A stretch of 64,000 bases of DNA from Lewinella sp038528965 (GTDB lineage Bacteria > Bacteroidota > Bacteroidia > Chitinophagales > Saprospiraceae), in NCBI GenBank assembly GCA_038528965.1, contig JBCBEC010000020.1:53659-117658 (forward strand), in the 5' to 3' direction. A program made the position numbers and the translations under genes. This document shows, piece by piece, positions 1 to 9,409 of the stretch. Each line of letters begins with the position of its first letter. Position 1 is the stretch's first letter. Below the pieces are notes generated by a model. That model was not told where the DNA came from, did no database searches, and saw nothing but the letters and a program-made list of their open reading frames with translations.

Positions 1-1916
1 CTAGCTGAGATGGCCAACTGGTCTTCATCATTAACACCTGGGTACTGTAGTACTGCAAAGTAGTACTTACCGCTAGTCAACTGAATACCTTCACCTTCCA
101 AGTCGATTGGAATTGTGATCAACAACTCGTCCTCTGTACCGTCGTATACGTACTCGTTGAAGGCGATTGGTGTTTGACCATACTCATCTGGTCCGATCCG
201 GCCGTCACCGTCTACATCACCATCAGACTCGTACAAGTTGGTGATTACAGTGTTAGCACCACCAGCTGCAACAACGTCACTGGCGTTGTCTACCATGAAG
301 CTGATCCAACGTGCGTACCAGTTCTCACCGTTTGGCACGTAGTAGCTATTACCGATATACCAAGCACGATCATTCGTTAAGAAGATACCGCGAGTACGGC
401 CTGCTTCCTTAGCGAACAAGGTATCCGTTACAGCGAACGCAAAGTTCAAAGTATCGTTGTTAGTAACCACATCCATAGAATCGTGGAAGATGGTATACTG
501 ACCTGAGTAAGTACCCAAAGAGGACTCATCAGAAGGCAAGTCCAAAGTTTCATCAAAGAAGTCGTTCTCTGCTAGAACATCAGGGTCGATAGAACCATAA
601 TCTTTAGTGGCGTTATACACTTCCTCACCCGTATCCTTATTGATGGTCAAGTTCAACATTACGTTATCAGCAGTCAAACCACCGTTGTTCTGGATATCAG
701 ACATGAAGTACTGCGTCTGCAGCTGCGACCAAGGTGTACTTTGGTTATCAGTAACGGCGAAGAAATTCGCGTTCGCCTGCATATCGAAACCAATACGCTC
801 CTGGATGCTAATATCATCCAATCCCCAGAAGTAGTAGTCCGTAGCAAAGGTAAACTTGATGCGGATTTCGTCAGCACCATCCGTAAATGCCGCAGGAATA
901 GGCACAGTCTGGCGGTTAGAACGGAAGGTATTGGTTGGGAAGTTAGGGTTAACATCCACAGCCGCACTCCAAGTCATACCATCATCCGTACTGATCTGGA
1001 AGCTAGTTTGCAAACCATCAGGTGCTTCAGTTGGTGTGTTCAGGTAAGCCAAGAATTGCGTCACAGACACTGACAATGCACGGTCAGCGGCTGAGATATC
1101 AATTGGAGGTGAGATCAACTCCGAAGCATAAGCAGGGTATGGCGGAGGGTTTGGACTAGGAACGTTCGCTGCGTTACCACCGAACATATTGAAGATGTTC
1201 CGCATTACCATAGTACCGTTAGCACGGGTGTCAGAGTCTACAAACACCGCACCTGGTCCGTCGAAACCGAAGGTACCAGTACCTAGGTTACCATTAGGAC
1301 TCCATACCCACAATGTACCACACTCATTCGTCTTAGCATAAGTGAATACATATTCAGAACCACCGCTATTGATCGTGTAAGTCAGGGTGTTTCCACCATC
1401 AGTAAGAACAACAGTTGGATCATTAACACCAATGTGTAGCTTAACGAAATCAACTACAGTAGAAGAAGCAAGTTGAGCAACAGATGCCCATTCTACAATT
1501 CCTCCAGCAGTTGCCTCAGAGAATTCAAGACCACTTAATGCTACTACAGGATCAACAGTCGAAGCCATCACATCACTTTCGTCGATGGAATAGCTTCCGT
1601 AAACGGTAGCGTAGTTAGCACCATCATCAGAATCCAATGTAAACTGGTATTCAGTGCTGTTAATGAAAGTCCACTGCGCAGACAATCCGGTGTAATCCAA
1701 GGCCATACCGTCCATAGTACCGCCTTGCAAATTCCAAATACCGAAATCAGTACCAGAAATGTTACCGTAGGTAGCACCGGCGTTAGAACCACAAATCAAT
1801 GGATTAGCAGACCAACCCTGGAAACCACGAGAAAAGTCTTCCGTCCAGATCACGTCCTGAGCAGTTAGCGAACCAGCTAATGCCAACAGAACAAGTGTTA
1901 GTAAACGTTGCATCAT
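1..1916 (-). CDS. Large secreted protein, N-terminal part (C-terminus outside window)
   Basis: An open frame on the minus strand starts at a double ATG (1916/1913) and runs without a stop off the left edge (638 codons seen). It begins with a clear signal peptide (MMQRLL..., hydrophobic core, LTAQ then D) and continues as an extracellular protein rich in Asp, Asn, Thr and Gly. It contains jelly-roll or MAM-like stretches (EDFSRGFQGW near the start; YYFWGLDDISIQE about residue 360) and a later segment with a calcium-loop-like run DGDVDGDGRIGPDE near residue 580. This composition fits a Bacteroidota exoprotein sent out by T9SS, whose sorting domain would lie beyond the edge; that part is inference. 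I cannot name an enzymatic function. A -7 box lies about 200 nt upstream, implying a long leader. Confidence 0.85.
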   Translation of the reverse strand, partial: MMQRLLTLVLLALAGSLTAQDVIWTEDFSRGFQGWSANPLICGSNAGATYGNISGTDFGIWNLQGGTMDGMALDYTGLSAQWTFINSTEYQFTLDSDDGANYATVYGSYSIDESDVMASTVDPVVALSGLEFSEATAGGIVEWASVAQLASSTVVDFVKLHIGVNDPTVVLTDGGNTLTYTINSGGSEYVFTYAKTNECGTLWVWSPNGNLGTGTFGFDGPGAVFVDSDTRANGTMVMRNIFNMFGGNAANVPSPNPPPYPAYASELISPPIDISAADRALSVSVTQFLAYLNTPTEAPDGLQTSFQISTDDGMTWSAAVDVNPNFPTNTFRSNRQTVPIPAAFTDGADEIRIKFTFATDYYFWGLDDISIQERIGFDMQANANFFAVTDNQSTPWSQLQTQYFMSDIQNNGGLTADNVMLNLTINKDTGEEVYNATKDYGSIDPDVLAENDFFDETLDLPSDESSLGTYSGQYTIFHDSMDVVTNNDTLNFAFAVTDTLFAKEAGRTRGIFLTNDRAWYIGNSYYVPNGENWYARWISFMVDNASDVVAAGGANTVITNLYESDGDVDGDGRIGPDEYGQTPIAFNEYVYDGTEDELLITIPIDLEGEGIQLTSGKYYFAVLQYPGVNDEDQLAISA

Positions 1917-2113
1917 GAAATGAAAATATTTGGTTAATGTATGTAGATTGATTGTTGAGTCGGCCAAAGATAGACACCTTAAATACTGTTGTAGGCACAA
2001 TTATTGGCTAACATCGGACATTCTAGCGTAAATCCCTACCAAATTAGTGTGGATACAGGCAGAATGTGGATAAAGCAGTTCATCATTGCTTAGTCGTGCA
2101 CAAAATGCGCACG

Positions 2114-2121
2114 CAAAGGTA
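2114..2121 (-). promoter_or_regulatory. -7 box TACCTTTG for the secreted protein gene
   Basis: An exact TAnnTTTG match on the minus strand, about 200 nt upstream of the ATG at 1916. No good -33 element is visible at the usual spacing, so the call rests on the -7 box and on its place in a gene-free gap. Confidence 0.45.
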
Positions 2122-2147
2122 ATAATCGTGTAGAATGAATTAGCATT

Positions 2148-2173
2148 GGACCTCAATAAATGAGATTAGGTCC
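2148..2173. terminator. Weak hairpin downstream of the Fe-S carrier gene
   Basis: GGACCT (2148-2153) pairs with AGGTCC (2168-2173) just past the stop codon of the IscA-like gene. No convincing T-tract follows on the minus strand, so this may be only a processing or pause site. Confidence 0.25.
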
Positions 2174-2178
2174 TTTGT

Positions 2179-2529
2179 TTAGGCTGAGAAAGAAGTCCCA
2201 CAACCACATGATTCTGTAGCGTTGGGATTATTGAAAGTGAAGCCACGGTTATTCAGGCCTTCCAACCAATCAATTTCCATACCTAACAGGTAGATACCGT
2301 GTGATTTTTGCATAAATACTTTCAAGCCTGCAATGTCATGCACTTCGTCATTTTCTTTTTGCAGGTCGAAACCTAAAATGTAGGAAAATCCAGAACACCC
2401 TCCACCTTTAACGCCTACACGGAGGCCATGATCTTCAGGTACGTTTTGCTCATCGCGGATGCGTAGCAATTGCTTAACGGCACCAGCAGTTAGATTAATG
2501 GGGGTAATTGCTGTCTTTACTTCACTCAT
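2179..2529 (-). CDS. HesB/IscA-type iron-sulfur cluster assembly protein
   Basis: 116 residues, the normal length of A-type Fe-S carriers. The three invariant cysteines are present: Cys45 in GGGCSGFSY and Cys108/Cys110 in the C-terminal ESCGCGTSF. These family members receive a [2Fe-2S] or [4Fe-4S] cluster from the scaffold in the cytoplasm and pass it to apo-enzymes. The first ~12 residues (MSEVKTAITPIN) and the LTxxAxxxL helix are typical. No other suf or isc gene is adjacent, so the sub-type (IscA, SufA or ErpA) cannot be decided from context. It stands alone on the minus strand, divergent from the gene at 2718. Confidence 0.93.
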   Translation of the reverse strand: MSEVKTAITPINLTAGAVKQLLRIRDEQNVPEDHGLRVGVKGGGCSGFSYILGFDLQKENDEVHDIAGLKVFMQKSHGIYLLGMEIDWLEGLNNRGFTFNNPNATESCGCGTSFSA

Positions 2530-2690
2530 AGAATTGCAGCGAATGGTTTAGTACAATAAAGGTACAAATCGAGAACACATTATGTCCGCTCATAGTTGGG
2601 AAAAGCTATTTTTTTTCGCCTAAATGGATAATTCGGCCGCTTGAAATGGCTAATTCTGCTCCGAGCTGTTACTTTTACGCCGCTTTCCCA

Positions 2691-2698
2691 TTACTTTG
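2691..2698 (+). promoter_or_regulatory. Probable -7 box TTACTTTG
   Basis: Seven of eight bases match TAnnTTTG, 19 nt upstream of the ATG at 2718. It lies inside the longer possible reading frame that begins at 2646, which argues that the true start is 2718. Confidence 0.4.
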
Positions 2699-2717
2699 CC
2701 GAGACAAACTTGCATTC

Positions 2718-3239
2718 ATGAATACATTCTTGGAGATTCTAAAAATTACCTTGCCCGCCCTGGTTGTAGGTGTAACCGTCTACTTTGTGGTACGGGAAAT
2801 GATGCGTCGCCAAATCCAAATGCAGCACCAGCATTTACAAAGTCAACGGCAGAGTGGGACCATGCCGCTGCGCATGCAAGCCTACGAGCGCTTGTCCCTT
2901 TTTATTGAACGCCTCTCCCTACCGGGCCTCCTGATGCGTACTCATAATGACGAGATGTCGGCGACAACCCTGCGGCTCACCATGCTGCTGAATGTGCAGC
3001 AGGAGTTTGAACATAATATTTCCCAACAGGTGTACGTATCGGATCAACTGTGGCGAGTTATTGAAGCCACCCGTGATGATCTGATTGAGTTTATCACTGT
3101 GGTTAGTGAAAAAGTCCCCAAAGATGCTCCTTCGCGCCAACTTCGGGATGCTTTAATTGGTTATCAACAACAGCGCGAGCAAGATCCTATTGCCATTGCC
3201 CAGATGGCTATCCGTAAGGAAGCTGCGTCTTTGTTTTAA
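2718..3239 (+). CDS. Membrane-anchored hypothetical protein
   Basis: 173 residues from the ATG at 2718. I chose this over the in-frame ATG at 2646 because the segment between carries a promoter-like box and does not look like protein, while MNTFLEILKI starts directly before a single membrane helix (about residues 8-28, LPALVVGVTVYFVV). The rest is a soluble, helical, cytoplasmic-looking domain: basic and Gln-rich just after the helix, then ERLSLFIERLSLP, QQEFEHNISQQVYVS and a C-terminal IAQMAIRKEAASLF. I recall uncharacterised Bacteroidota proteins with this anchor-plus-helical-domain layout but can assign no function. It is 26 bp upstream of pepP on the same strand, so the two are probably co-transcribed. 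Confidence 0.8.
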   Translation: MNTFLEILKITLPALVVGVTVYFVVREMMRRQIQMQHQHLQSQRQSGTMPLRMQAYERLSLFIERLSLPGLLMRTHNDEMSATTLRLTMLLNVQQEFEHNISQQVYVSDQLWRVIEATRDDLIEFITVVSEKVPKDAPSRQLRDALIGYQQQREQDPIAIAQMAIRKEAASLF

Positions 3240-3265
3240 GTACCCTAACCAAACCAACTAGAGCC

Positions 3266-4663
3266 ATGTTTTCTCCCAATGCCTATTCACATCGTCGCAA
3301 TGCCCTGGCCAGCCTAATTGAAGGCAATGGCCTGATTGCCATCTTCGGCAATGAATACAGCCCGATGAATTACGAGGATAATATCTATCCTTTTCGACAG
3401 GACAGCAATTTCTTGTACTTCGCAGGTATCAACGAAGCCCACCATCTGTTACTGATTAACCTTGATGATGGCAAATGCACGATCTACGGTGACGACTTGA
3501 GCCTTGACCATATCGTTTGGATGGGTGAACAGCAGAGCATGGCTGAAAAAAGTACGGCTATTAATGCAGATAGCTACGGTAGCTATCAGGACGGTCTGGA
3601 TACGATCAAGCAGGTCGCCCAGCAGGGTGGCACGGTGCACTACCTCCCTCCTTACCGCACAGATCGCGTGGAGCTACTTGCAGATTGTCTAGACATGAGC
3701 ATGAGTGCCGTGCGGCATAATTTTTCAGAGCCCCTAACCAAAGCAGTCATTCGCCTTCGCTCTACTAAGTCCGATGCGGAGGTCAAAGAGATGGAATTGG
3801 CGGTAAACATTACCCGCGACATGCATCATGCCGCCATGCGTGCCTTAACCGTCGGACAGTTGGAGGCGGATATCGCTGGCCTTGTAGAAGGCATTGCCAT
3901 TAAAGGACAAGGTCGTCTAGCCTATCCTTGCATTGCTACTGTAAACGGACAAATTCTACACAACCACCATCACCATACACAAACCGAAGAAGGACAACTG
4001 TTTCTACTGGATTCCGGCGCCTCCTCCCCTACTCAATACGCCGGAGATATCACTCGTACTTTTCCAGTAAGCACCAAATTCACACCTTTCCAAAAAGACA
4101 TCTACCAGATCGTGCTAGATGCCCAAGAAGCAGCGATCATCAACCTCCGCCCAGGTTATCGCTTTCTAGATGCCCACCTGACCAGCGCCAAGGTAATCGC
4201 CAAAGGGCTCACTGACTTGGGATTGATGAAGGGTGATCCAGCTGAAGCAGTGGAAGCCGGCGCCCATGCCTTGTTTTTCCCACACGGCTTAGGACATATG
4301 ATCGGTCTAGACGTACACGATATGGAAGACCTCAACGAAGATTGGGTTGGCTATGACGAAACGATCGCACGCTCTAGTCAGTTTGGCCTAAAATCTTTGC
4401 GGCTTGCTAAAAGCTTAGAAGCGGGGCACGTTCTGACCGTAGAGCCCGGCATCTATTTCATACCTGCACTGATCGAACGTTGGGCCAGCGAAAGTCAGCA
4501 CAGCAGCTTTATCAACTACGAGGAAGTTCGCAAACACTCCGACTTTGGAGGCATTCGCATCGAAGACAATATCCTGATTACTAGTGACAATCATCGGATT
4601 CTAGGCAAGTCCATCGCTAAGAAGATTGCGGAAGTGGAACAGTTAAGACAGGGGGTTGGTTAG
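3266..4663 (+). CDS. pepP: Xaa-Pro aminopeptidase (aminopeptidase P, M24B)
   Basis: 465 residues with an N-terminal AMP_N domain (about 1-145, including FRQDSNFLYFAGI) and a C-terminal pita-bread peptidase domain. The dinuclear metal ligands are visible: Asp in FLLDSGASS, Asp in AGDITRTFP, His in HGLGHMIGLDVHD, Glu in VEPGIYF and Glu in IRIEDNILIT. The enzyme removes N-terminal residues preceding proline, in the cytoplasm. A His-rich stretch (ILHNHHHHTQ) stands where many homologues have a shorter loop. No signal peptide is present. The start follows the preceding gene by 26 bp. The stop codon falls inside a dispersed intergenic element (4657-4698). Confidence 0.95.
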   Translation: MFSPNAYSHRRNALASLIEGNGLIAIFGNEYSPMNYEDNIYPFRQDSNFLYFAGINEAHHLLLINLDDGKCTIYGDDLSLDHIVWMGEQQSMAEKSTAINADSYGSYQDGLDTIKQVAQQGGTVHYLPPYRTDRVELLADCLDMSMSAVRHNFSEPLTKAVIRLRSTKSDAEVKEMELAVNITRDMHHAAMRALTVGQLEADIAGLVEGIAIKGQGRLAYPCIATVNGQILHNHHHHTQTEEGQLFLLDSGASSPTQYAGDITRTFPVSTKFTPFQKDIYQIVLDAQEAAIINLRPGYRFLDAHLTSAKVIAKGLTDLGLMKGDPAEAVEAGAHALFFPHGLGHMIGLDVHDMEDLNEDWVGYDETIARSSQFGLKSLRLAKSLEAGHVLTVEPGIYFIPALIERWASESQHSSFINYEEVRKHSDFGGIRIEDNILITSDNHRILGKSIAKKIAEVEQLRQGVG

Positions 4664-4698
4664 TTAGACCTCCTGCGTCGGCCTTGGTTGGTTAAATT
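4657..4698 (-). repeat. Short form of a dispersed intergenic element
   Basis: Read on the minus strand, 4676-4698 matches 31515-31537 over 23 nt with one mismatch (core AACCAAGGCCGACG). The flank AGGAGGTCTAACTAA (about 4660-4674) matches AGGAGGCCTAACTAA at about 31584-31598. The copy at 31.5 kb carries about 45 extra nt, a hairpin, between these two parts; this copy does not. Confidence 0.6.
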
Positions 4699-4778
4699 AG
4701 TTGGGTTGACTCCATTTCACTACTGTTTTTACTTTCACTTCAACTGCCACTTCCACTCCCTACCCGACAGGGCAACAT

Positions 4779-4827
4779 CTAATTCACATTCTAATTCTCA
4801 CCCTAATTCTAATTCCCATCCTAATTC
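4779..4827. repeat. Degenerate CTAATTC tandem repeat
   Basis: Five copies of CTAATTC lie at 4779, 4791, 4803, 4809 and 4821, spaced 12, 12, 6 and 12 nt, in a pyrimidine-rich spacer between two convergent genes. Open frames crossing it have no coding character. Confidence 0.6.
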
Positions 4828-5665
4828 ACCCCACACCTACCCATTCCTCTGCCTGAGCCAGGACGCGCCGTTGAAGCTCCCCCCCGATATACATCCACCT
4901 TCCAGCGTCTAAATGACTACCGTTAGGGAGGGTTTCAAAGCGGAGACGTTCCGCGGAGGCGGTGCTTTTGTAGCGTTGGCAAAATCGTTCAGCCAATTGG
5001 TAAGGGGTTAAACCGTCCTTAGTCCCGTGGATAACGAAAAACGGAGGCGCTTGGGGATGTATCCGCTCAACAGGATTGGCCATTTGAAAAGAGGTAGATC
5101 CGGGGCGCCCTGCCAAGCGGCGAATGAGCGGGTTACGGCGCATGGGGTATAAATCCAGCACGGCACTGGAGGCGATAACTCCTACTACCGGCCGGTCGAT
5201 CCAGCCCGCTTGCACGCGCCATTGATCAACTAAACCAACTAGACTGGCAATGTGTCCTCCGGCTGACATCCCTAACAGCACGACTGGCTGATCGGGCGCG
5301 TCACCACCTACGTCCCAGTAACGGCGGCAAGCAGCTAGGGCCGCAATCGTATCGGCGCGAATGCTGGAGAATTGATAGACTGGAAGTCGCCTGTAACTAG
5401 GTAAAACCACCCCATAACCGGCTTGTAGCCAAGGCTGTGCAGTAAACTTGAATTGCTCTGGCGTACCAAATTGCCAGCCTCCTCCGTGCCAGTAAATCAC
5501 CCAGGCCTTGACGGAAGTCTTTGGTCTTAACACCAGGCAATATTGCTTTGCGTGAGCGCCAAATTGTAGAACCTCCTCTTCGTAAGACTGCAGTTGAACC
5601 GCTGAGACCTGCTTCCAATATTCCGGCAAGCTAACGAGTTCGTGCAGCATCGTACCACGCCACAT
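4826..5665 (-). CDS. Alpha/beta-hydrolase (carboxylesterase-like, HGGGW type)
   Basis: 279 residues of an alpha/beta-hydrolase fold. Visible elements are the oxyanion-hole HGGGW (about residue 80), the nucleophile elbow GMSAGG (about 154-159), an Asp in VIHGTKDGLTP and a His in NGSHLD near residue 255, which together give the Ser-Asp-His triad. The architecture matches esterases of the hormone-sensitive-lipase / BD-FAE kind; the substrate cannot be read from sequence. No signal peptide, so probably cytoplasmic. The ATG at 5665 (MWRGT) was kept; an internal ATG at 5650 (MLHEL) is an alternative. It is divergent from the CHAT gene, with only 44 bp between the starts. Confidence 0.88.
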   Translation of the reverse strand: MWRGTMLHELVSLPEYWKQVSAVQLQSYEEEVLQFGAHAKQYCLVLRPKTSVKAWVIYWHGGGWQFGTPEQFKFTAQPWLQAGYGVVLPSYRRLPVYQFSSIRADTIAALAACRRYWDVGGDAPDQPVVLLGMSAGGHIASLVGLVDQWRVQAGWIDRPVVGVIASSAVLDLYPMRRNPLIRRLAGRPGSTSFQMANPVERIHPQAPPFFVIHGTKDGLTPYQLAERFCQRYKSTASAERLRFETLPNGSHLDAGRWMYIGGELQRRVLAQAEEWVGVG

Positions 5666-5709
5666 AGAAATATTCGTATTTTGGAATCCTCGTATTAAAC
5701 GTTGTCCCA

Positions 5710-8700
5710 GTGTTTTTCTGTTTCTCCAGTGGAAAAAAAATAATACTGATCTTTCTTTTACTACTTGTTCTCACAGAACAGGCCACTACCCAAGTGGATG
5801 CAGCCATACTGATACAGAGCGGCATTACCTTCTACAACCAGGACCAGGGCAGCCGGGCCGAAGATGCTTTTGATAAGGCGCTTGAGGAGGCTCGCGACCA
5901 AGGAGACCGCTATCAGGAAGCTCAGGCTTTACTTTGGCTGGGAGAATGTGCCTTTCTGGATCGTGATTACCTGGGCACTCGCGACCTTACCGAGGAAGCC
6001 AAACAGATTGCCGACCAATTCTTAAGCACTGATACGATACACTATTATTTTGTAATTCTGCAAAACCTCGGAGTTTGCAATAGCTACCTGGGTCGACTTG
6101 ATCTACAACGCTACTACTACCGTGAGGCGCTGCAATTCCAGCAGAAATATTTCCCGCGGGATCAGGATATGCAGGCGGATGCTCACTCCAACCTTTCCGC
6201 AGCCTACTATCGTACCTTTATGCTGGATAGTGCCTTGTATTGGTACGACAGTACACTGGTCGTTGCCACGGAAGAACGTCTGCCTAAACTGCGCTCCATC
6301 ATTCTACTAAACAAGGGGAAGATTCATGCCTATCTACGGGACTATGACCAAGCGATTCGCCACCAACAGGAAGCTTTACGCTTAAGTCAGGATGTGAACG
6401 ATAGGATTTTAGGGCACAGCCATTTATCGGATTACTATTTGGAGGCGGGCCACCCGCAGCGTGCCCAAGACCATTTAGATAGCGCCCGACAAATCGTCCA
6501 AGCGGCACAAAAGTCAGATCAGCAATACTACAGTTTGGTCGAGCTGAAAGCATGCCAGTTATACTGGAAACTTGGTGATACGCTCCGCTTTCGGCAGACA
6601 TTAGCGGACCTGATTCGATTTCTCCCCAAGAACGATGAGAATTTCACAGCTGATCTGTGTAAAGCACTACAGCTCGCGGCCGGAGATCTGATCCAGCAGA
6701 ACAAATACGATGCGGCAATTGCCCAAACTCAGCGTTCCTTACGGTTGGTAGAAGAACAAGAACATCCCGAATTAATTGTAGCGGGCTATCAGCTCTTGGC
6801 GAAAGCCACGGCGCATCAAGATCGGTTTAAAGAGAGCTTAGCTTGGATTCAAAAAGGCCTAATGGCAACCAGCCTTGGTTTTGCGGACGTTGATCTGGCT
6901 AAGAATCCAAGCATTAATCAAATTGAAAACCTCGAGTACAGCTTACCATTACTAGAAGCCAAGATGGAGTACCACCGCCGCTGGTACGAGCAGACGGGGC
7001 GAAGAGAACTATTAGTTCATGCCGTATCCGCTCATTATACGGCAGATAGCCTAATTACAGAGGTACGGCAAGGCATGCGTAGTCAGCAATCTCGACGTAT
7101 TCTTGCTGAACAACTGCGGCAGTATCAGCAGGAATCCATGCGACTATTTTACCGCCTCCATGAGCAGGCAACGGATAATCGTTGGCTTGCGCAAGCCTTT
7201 CGCTGCGCAGAGCGTGGCCGGTCGGTCTTGCTTGCGGAAAGTCTAGTAGGGCAGGCGGCCATGCGCAACATTATTCCTGTACCCTTACAACAACAGGAGC
7301 AAATTCTGAGCGAGCGTCTTCAATACCTGCGGCTGAAAATTGCCCAAACGGAATCAATTGACAGCCTGCAGATCAAGGAACTAAGGAAAGACCTCTTTGC
7401 CACCAGCCAAGAATGGGAGCAACTGCTGCAAACCTTAGAAAGCGATTATCCGCGCTATCATCAGCTGAAATATCAACTACCGCTAGCGGATCTACAACAA
7501 GTTCGCCAAGGGATCATCAATGAACAAGAGGTATTACTGAGCTTTACAGATCTTAATCATGAAGTGCTTTGCATCGGTATCACTGCCGATACTAGTTTCT
7601 TTATGAAATTACCCATGCCGGGTTTACTAAGCGATATAGTGCCACAGTTACGGCGGGCACTCTTAGAACGCTCTGCTGATTTCTACCCCATAGCACACGC
7701 CATGTATCAGGCACTATTGGCTCCTCTCTATGCTAGTTGGCGGGGGAAGAACTTGGTGGTGATCCCCGATGGCCAACTCTGGCACATTCCGTTCAATGCA
7801 CTCCCAGTAGTATCCTCCGGCAAAAGCGGATATCAACAGCGCTTCTTAATTCAAGAAGTAGGTGTTCGCTGGCTGCACGCTGCTCACCGAAGCTTGTTGG
7901 ATCAAACTGCAGATGGCCCCGTTCGCTACCATTGGGCGGGATTTGCTCCTTTCGGGAAACCTTTACAAATTGATGATGGCCAGGGTCAATCACTACCGGC
8001 CTTACCAGGAAGCATCACAGAAATACAAGCTATTGCAGAAGGACTAAAACAAAAGGGACTCAACGCCCGGGTTTACCTCAATGGTGCTGCCAGTCGAGAG
8101 AATTTCCGAAGCCTAGCTCAACGCACGCAGGTTCTACACCTATCTACACACGCTCTAAGTAATGAACAAGAACCACTTTTGTCTAGTCTGTTTTTCCACC
8201 ATCGGGTAGCTGGCAGTATTGCTGCTACGCCCCTATTTGGCTCGGAGACTGCCACACTCAGCATTCCTGCCGATTTAGTTATTCTAAGTGCCTGTGAAAC
8301 ACAAGCGGGGCGTTTGGAAGGGGGGGAAGGTATCGCGGGATGGGCACAATCTTTTAGCATGGCTGGTGCCAAAGGCTTGTTGGCCAGCGCCTGGTCTGTT
8401 AACGACGATACCGGCCCGCAAATCATGAAGACCTACTTTGAGCATTTACAAACTGGCCACGGGAAAGCTACAGCCTATCAAGCTGCCCAAAGTGCCTATT
8501 TGGAGAATAGCGATCCATTGACACTCCACCCTTATTTCTGGGGAGGTTTTCTGTATCTAGGCGATGATCAACCGCTAGAATGGCGAAAAGAAACAACGGC
8601 TAGAAATCGAAAAATGCTAGTTCGGAGCTCGCTCTTAGCCGTAGTGGTGCTTTTGGTGGCCCTGCTATTGCGTAAGTTCAGAGCCCGGGTCAGTGAGTAG
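5710..8700 (+). CDS. Exported TPR-CHAT domain protein (caspase-like peptidase fold)
   Basis: 996 residues, starting at GTG (5710); an in-frame stop at 5695 and the lack of a nearby ATG force a non-ATG start. A signal peptide or membrane helix (IILIFLLLLVL) is followed by a long array of TPR-like helical repeats (about 35-400), a coiled-coil-rich linker (about 430-590), and a CHAT domain (about 700-960). The domain ends GGFLYLG, then comes a C-terminal membrane helix (about 970-988) and a short basic tail. The caspase-like dyad is intact: His814 in LHLSTHAL and Cys862 in VILSACET. CHAT proteins are cysteine proteases in several signalling and immune systems; the target here is unknown. The 3' end overlaps the convergent TPR gene by 36 bp. 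That gene and the ECF sigma factor beyond it suggest a regulated module. Confidence 0.92.
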   Translation: MFFCFSSGKKIILIFLLLLVLTEQATTQVDAAILIQSGITFYNQDQGSRAEDAFDKALEEARDQGDRYQEAQALLWLGECAFLDRDYLGTRDLTEEAKQIADQFLSTDTIHYYFVILQNLGVCNSYLGRLDLQRYYYREALQFQQKYFPRDQDMQADAHSNLSAAYYRTFMLDSALYWYDSTLVVATEERLPKLRSIILLNKGKIHAYLRDYDQAIRHQQEALRLSQDVNDRILGHSHLSDYYLEAGHPQRAQDHLDSARQIVQAAQKSDQQYYSLVELKACQLYWKLGDTLRFRQTLADLIRFLPKNDENFTADLCKALQLAAGDLIQQNKYDAAIAQTQRSLRLVEEQEHPELIVAGYQLLAKATAHQDRFKESLAWIQKGLMATSLGFADVDLAKNPSINQIENLEYSLPLLEAKMEYHRRWYEQTGRRELLVHAVSAHYTADSLITEVRQGMRSQQSRRILAEQLRQYQQESMRLFYRLHEQATDNRWLAQAFRCAERGRSVLLAESLVGQAAMRNIIPVPLQQQEQILSERLQYLRLKIAQTESIDSLQIKELRKDLFATSQEWEQLLQTLESDYPRYHQLKYQLPLADLQQVRQGIINEQEVLLSFTDLNHEVLCIGITADTSFFMKLPMPGLLSDIVPQLRRALLERSADFYPIAHAMYQALLAPLYASWRGKNLVVIPDGQLWHIPFNALPVVSSGKSGYQQRFLIQEVGVRWLHAAHRSLLDQTADGPVRYHWAGFAPFGKPLQIDDGQGQSLPALPGSITEIQAIAEGLKQKGLNARVYLNGAASRENFRSLAQRTQVLHLSTHALSNEQEPLLSSLFFHHRVAGSIAATPLFGSETATLSIPADLVILSACETQAGRLEGGEGIAGWAQSFSMAGAKGLLASAWSVNDDTGPQIMKTYFEHLQTGHGKATAYQAAQSAYLENSDPLTLHPYFWGGFLYLGDDQPLEWRKETTARNRKMLVRSSLLAVVVLLVALLLRKFRARVSE

Positions 8701-9390
8701 ATCTAGCAGTCGTTTTGCATCCGCCTGCACGGGAGATGGTTGAGCTGTTAGTTCTTTCAGGCTTTGTTCTGCTTCGGTACGCTGTCCGCTGCGTATCTGG
8801 GCCCAGGCTTTATACCATTTAGCCAAATCGCGATAATACTCATCTAAGTCAGATCTTTCCGCAAAGGACTTCAAAGTAAGAATAGCTTGCTCTGGTGCGT
8901 ATTGTAGTTGCGCGTGCCCTAGAAAGAGATAGGTTTCGGGGCGGGGTTGCGCAGCGTGTTCGAGGTAGTCATAAAAAGCATTAGCCGCCTTTTGAAACTT
9001 CCCTTGAGCATAGGCCTCTCTACCCACTATTAATTGTTCTTCAATCTGTTCCACTTCAGATCTTTTAGGAGCTAGTGCGGCCACTGCTAAAGGCTCCTGC
9101 GGGCTAATTGTCCAATTATTTGCTAAGACCCATTGGGGTTCTGAAGAACCCTGATTAACGAAAAGGACGGCAAACACGCTTACGATAACCAGAAGACTAG
9201 CAGCGAAGGTCAAATAGTAACGGAGGGGCCGGCGGCGGGAGGAAGTGGGATAAGCAGCTGACAAACGTTGCTCCAAGGAGCGCTTAGTTTTTTGCGCCGC
9301 CTCCTCACTATCGAAGAGGGCCATGCCTTTTCGAGCAGTTTCATCCAAGGGATGCGTTGAATGGGCTTTTTTATTTTTATTCATAAGCAT
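8665..9390 (-). CDS. Single-pass membrane protein with TPR domain (possible anti-sigma partner)
   Basis: 241 residues: a hydrophilic cytoplasmic N-terminus (about 1-58, with acidic and basic helices), one membrane helix (about 59-80, YLTFAASLLVIVSVFAVLFV), and an extracytoplasmic domain with about three TPR-like helical pairs (GREAYAQGKFQKAANAFYDY and following). It begins 19 bp after the stop of the ECF sigma factor gene and is surely in its operon. Position, size and topology are those of an anti-sigma or sigma-associated membrane sensor, but I see no zinc-binding HxxxCxxC motif, so that role is inference. Its 3' end overlaps the CHAT gene tail to tail. An ATG two codons in (9384) is an alternative start. 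Confidence 0.8.
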   Translation of the reverse strand: MLMNKNKKAHSTHPLDETARKGMALFDSEEAAQKTKRSLEQRLSAAYPTSSRRRPLRYYLTFAASLLVIVSVFAVLFVNQGSSEPQWVLANNWTISPQEPLAVAALAPKRSEVEQIEEQLIVGREAYAQGKFQKAANAFYDYLEHAAQPRPETYLFLGHAQLQYAPEQAILTLKSFAERSDLDEYYRDLAKWYKAWAQIRSGQRTEAEQSLKELTAQPSPVQADAKRLLDLLTDPGSELTQ

Positions 9391-9409
9391 TAGGCGAGCT
9401 AAAGAACCC

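Noticed and set aside
2646..2717. Longer N-terminus for the membrane-anchored protein
   Set aside because: It contains a -7-like box and no protein-like features; the ATG at 2718 sits right before the membrane helix.
3928..4215. 95-codon plus frame inside pepP
   Set aside because: It is a shifted-frame shadow of the metal-binding region of the aminopeptidase.
4688..4912. 74-codon frame rich in Ser, His, Asn and Pro
   Set aside because: It is translation of the CTAATTC repeat and of the antisense of the hydrolase gene end.
8118..8426. Minus-strand frame inside the CHAT gene (102 codons)
   Set aside because: It is antisense to the conserved CHAT motifs, which explain the sequence.
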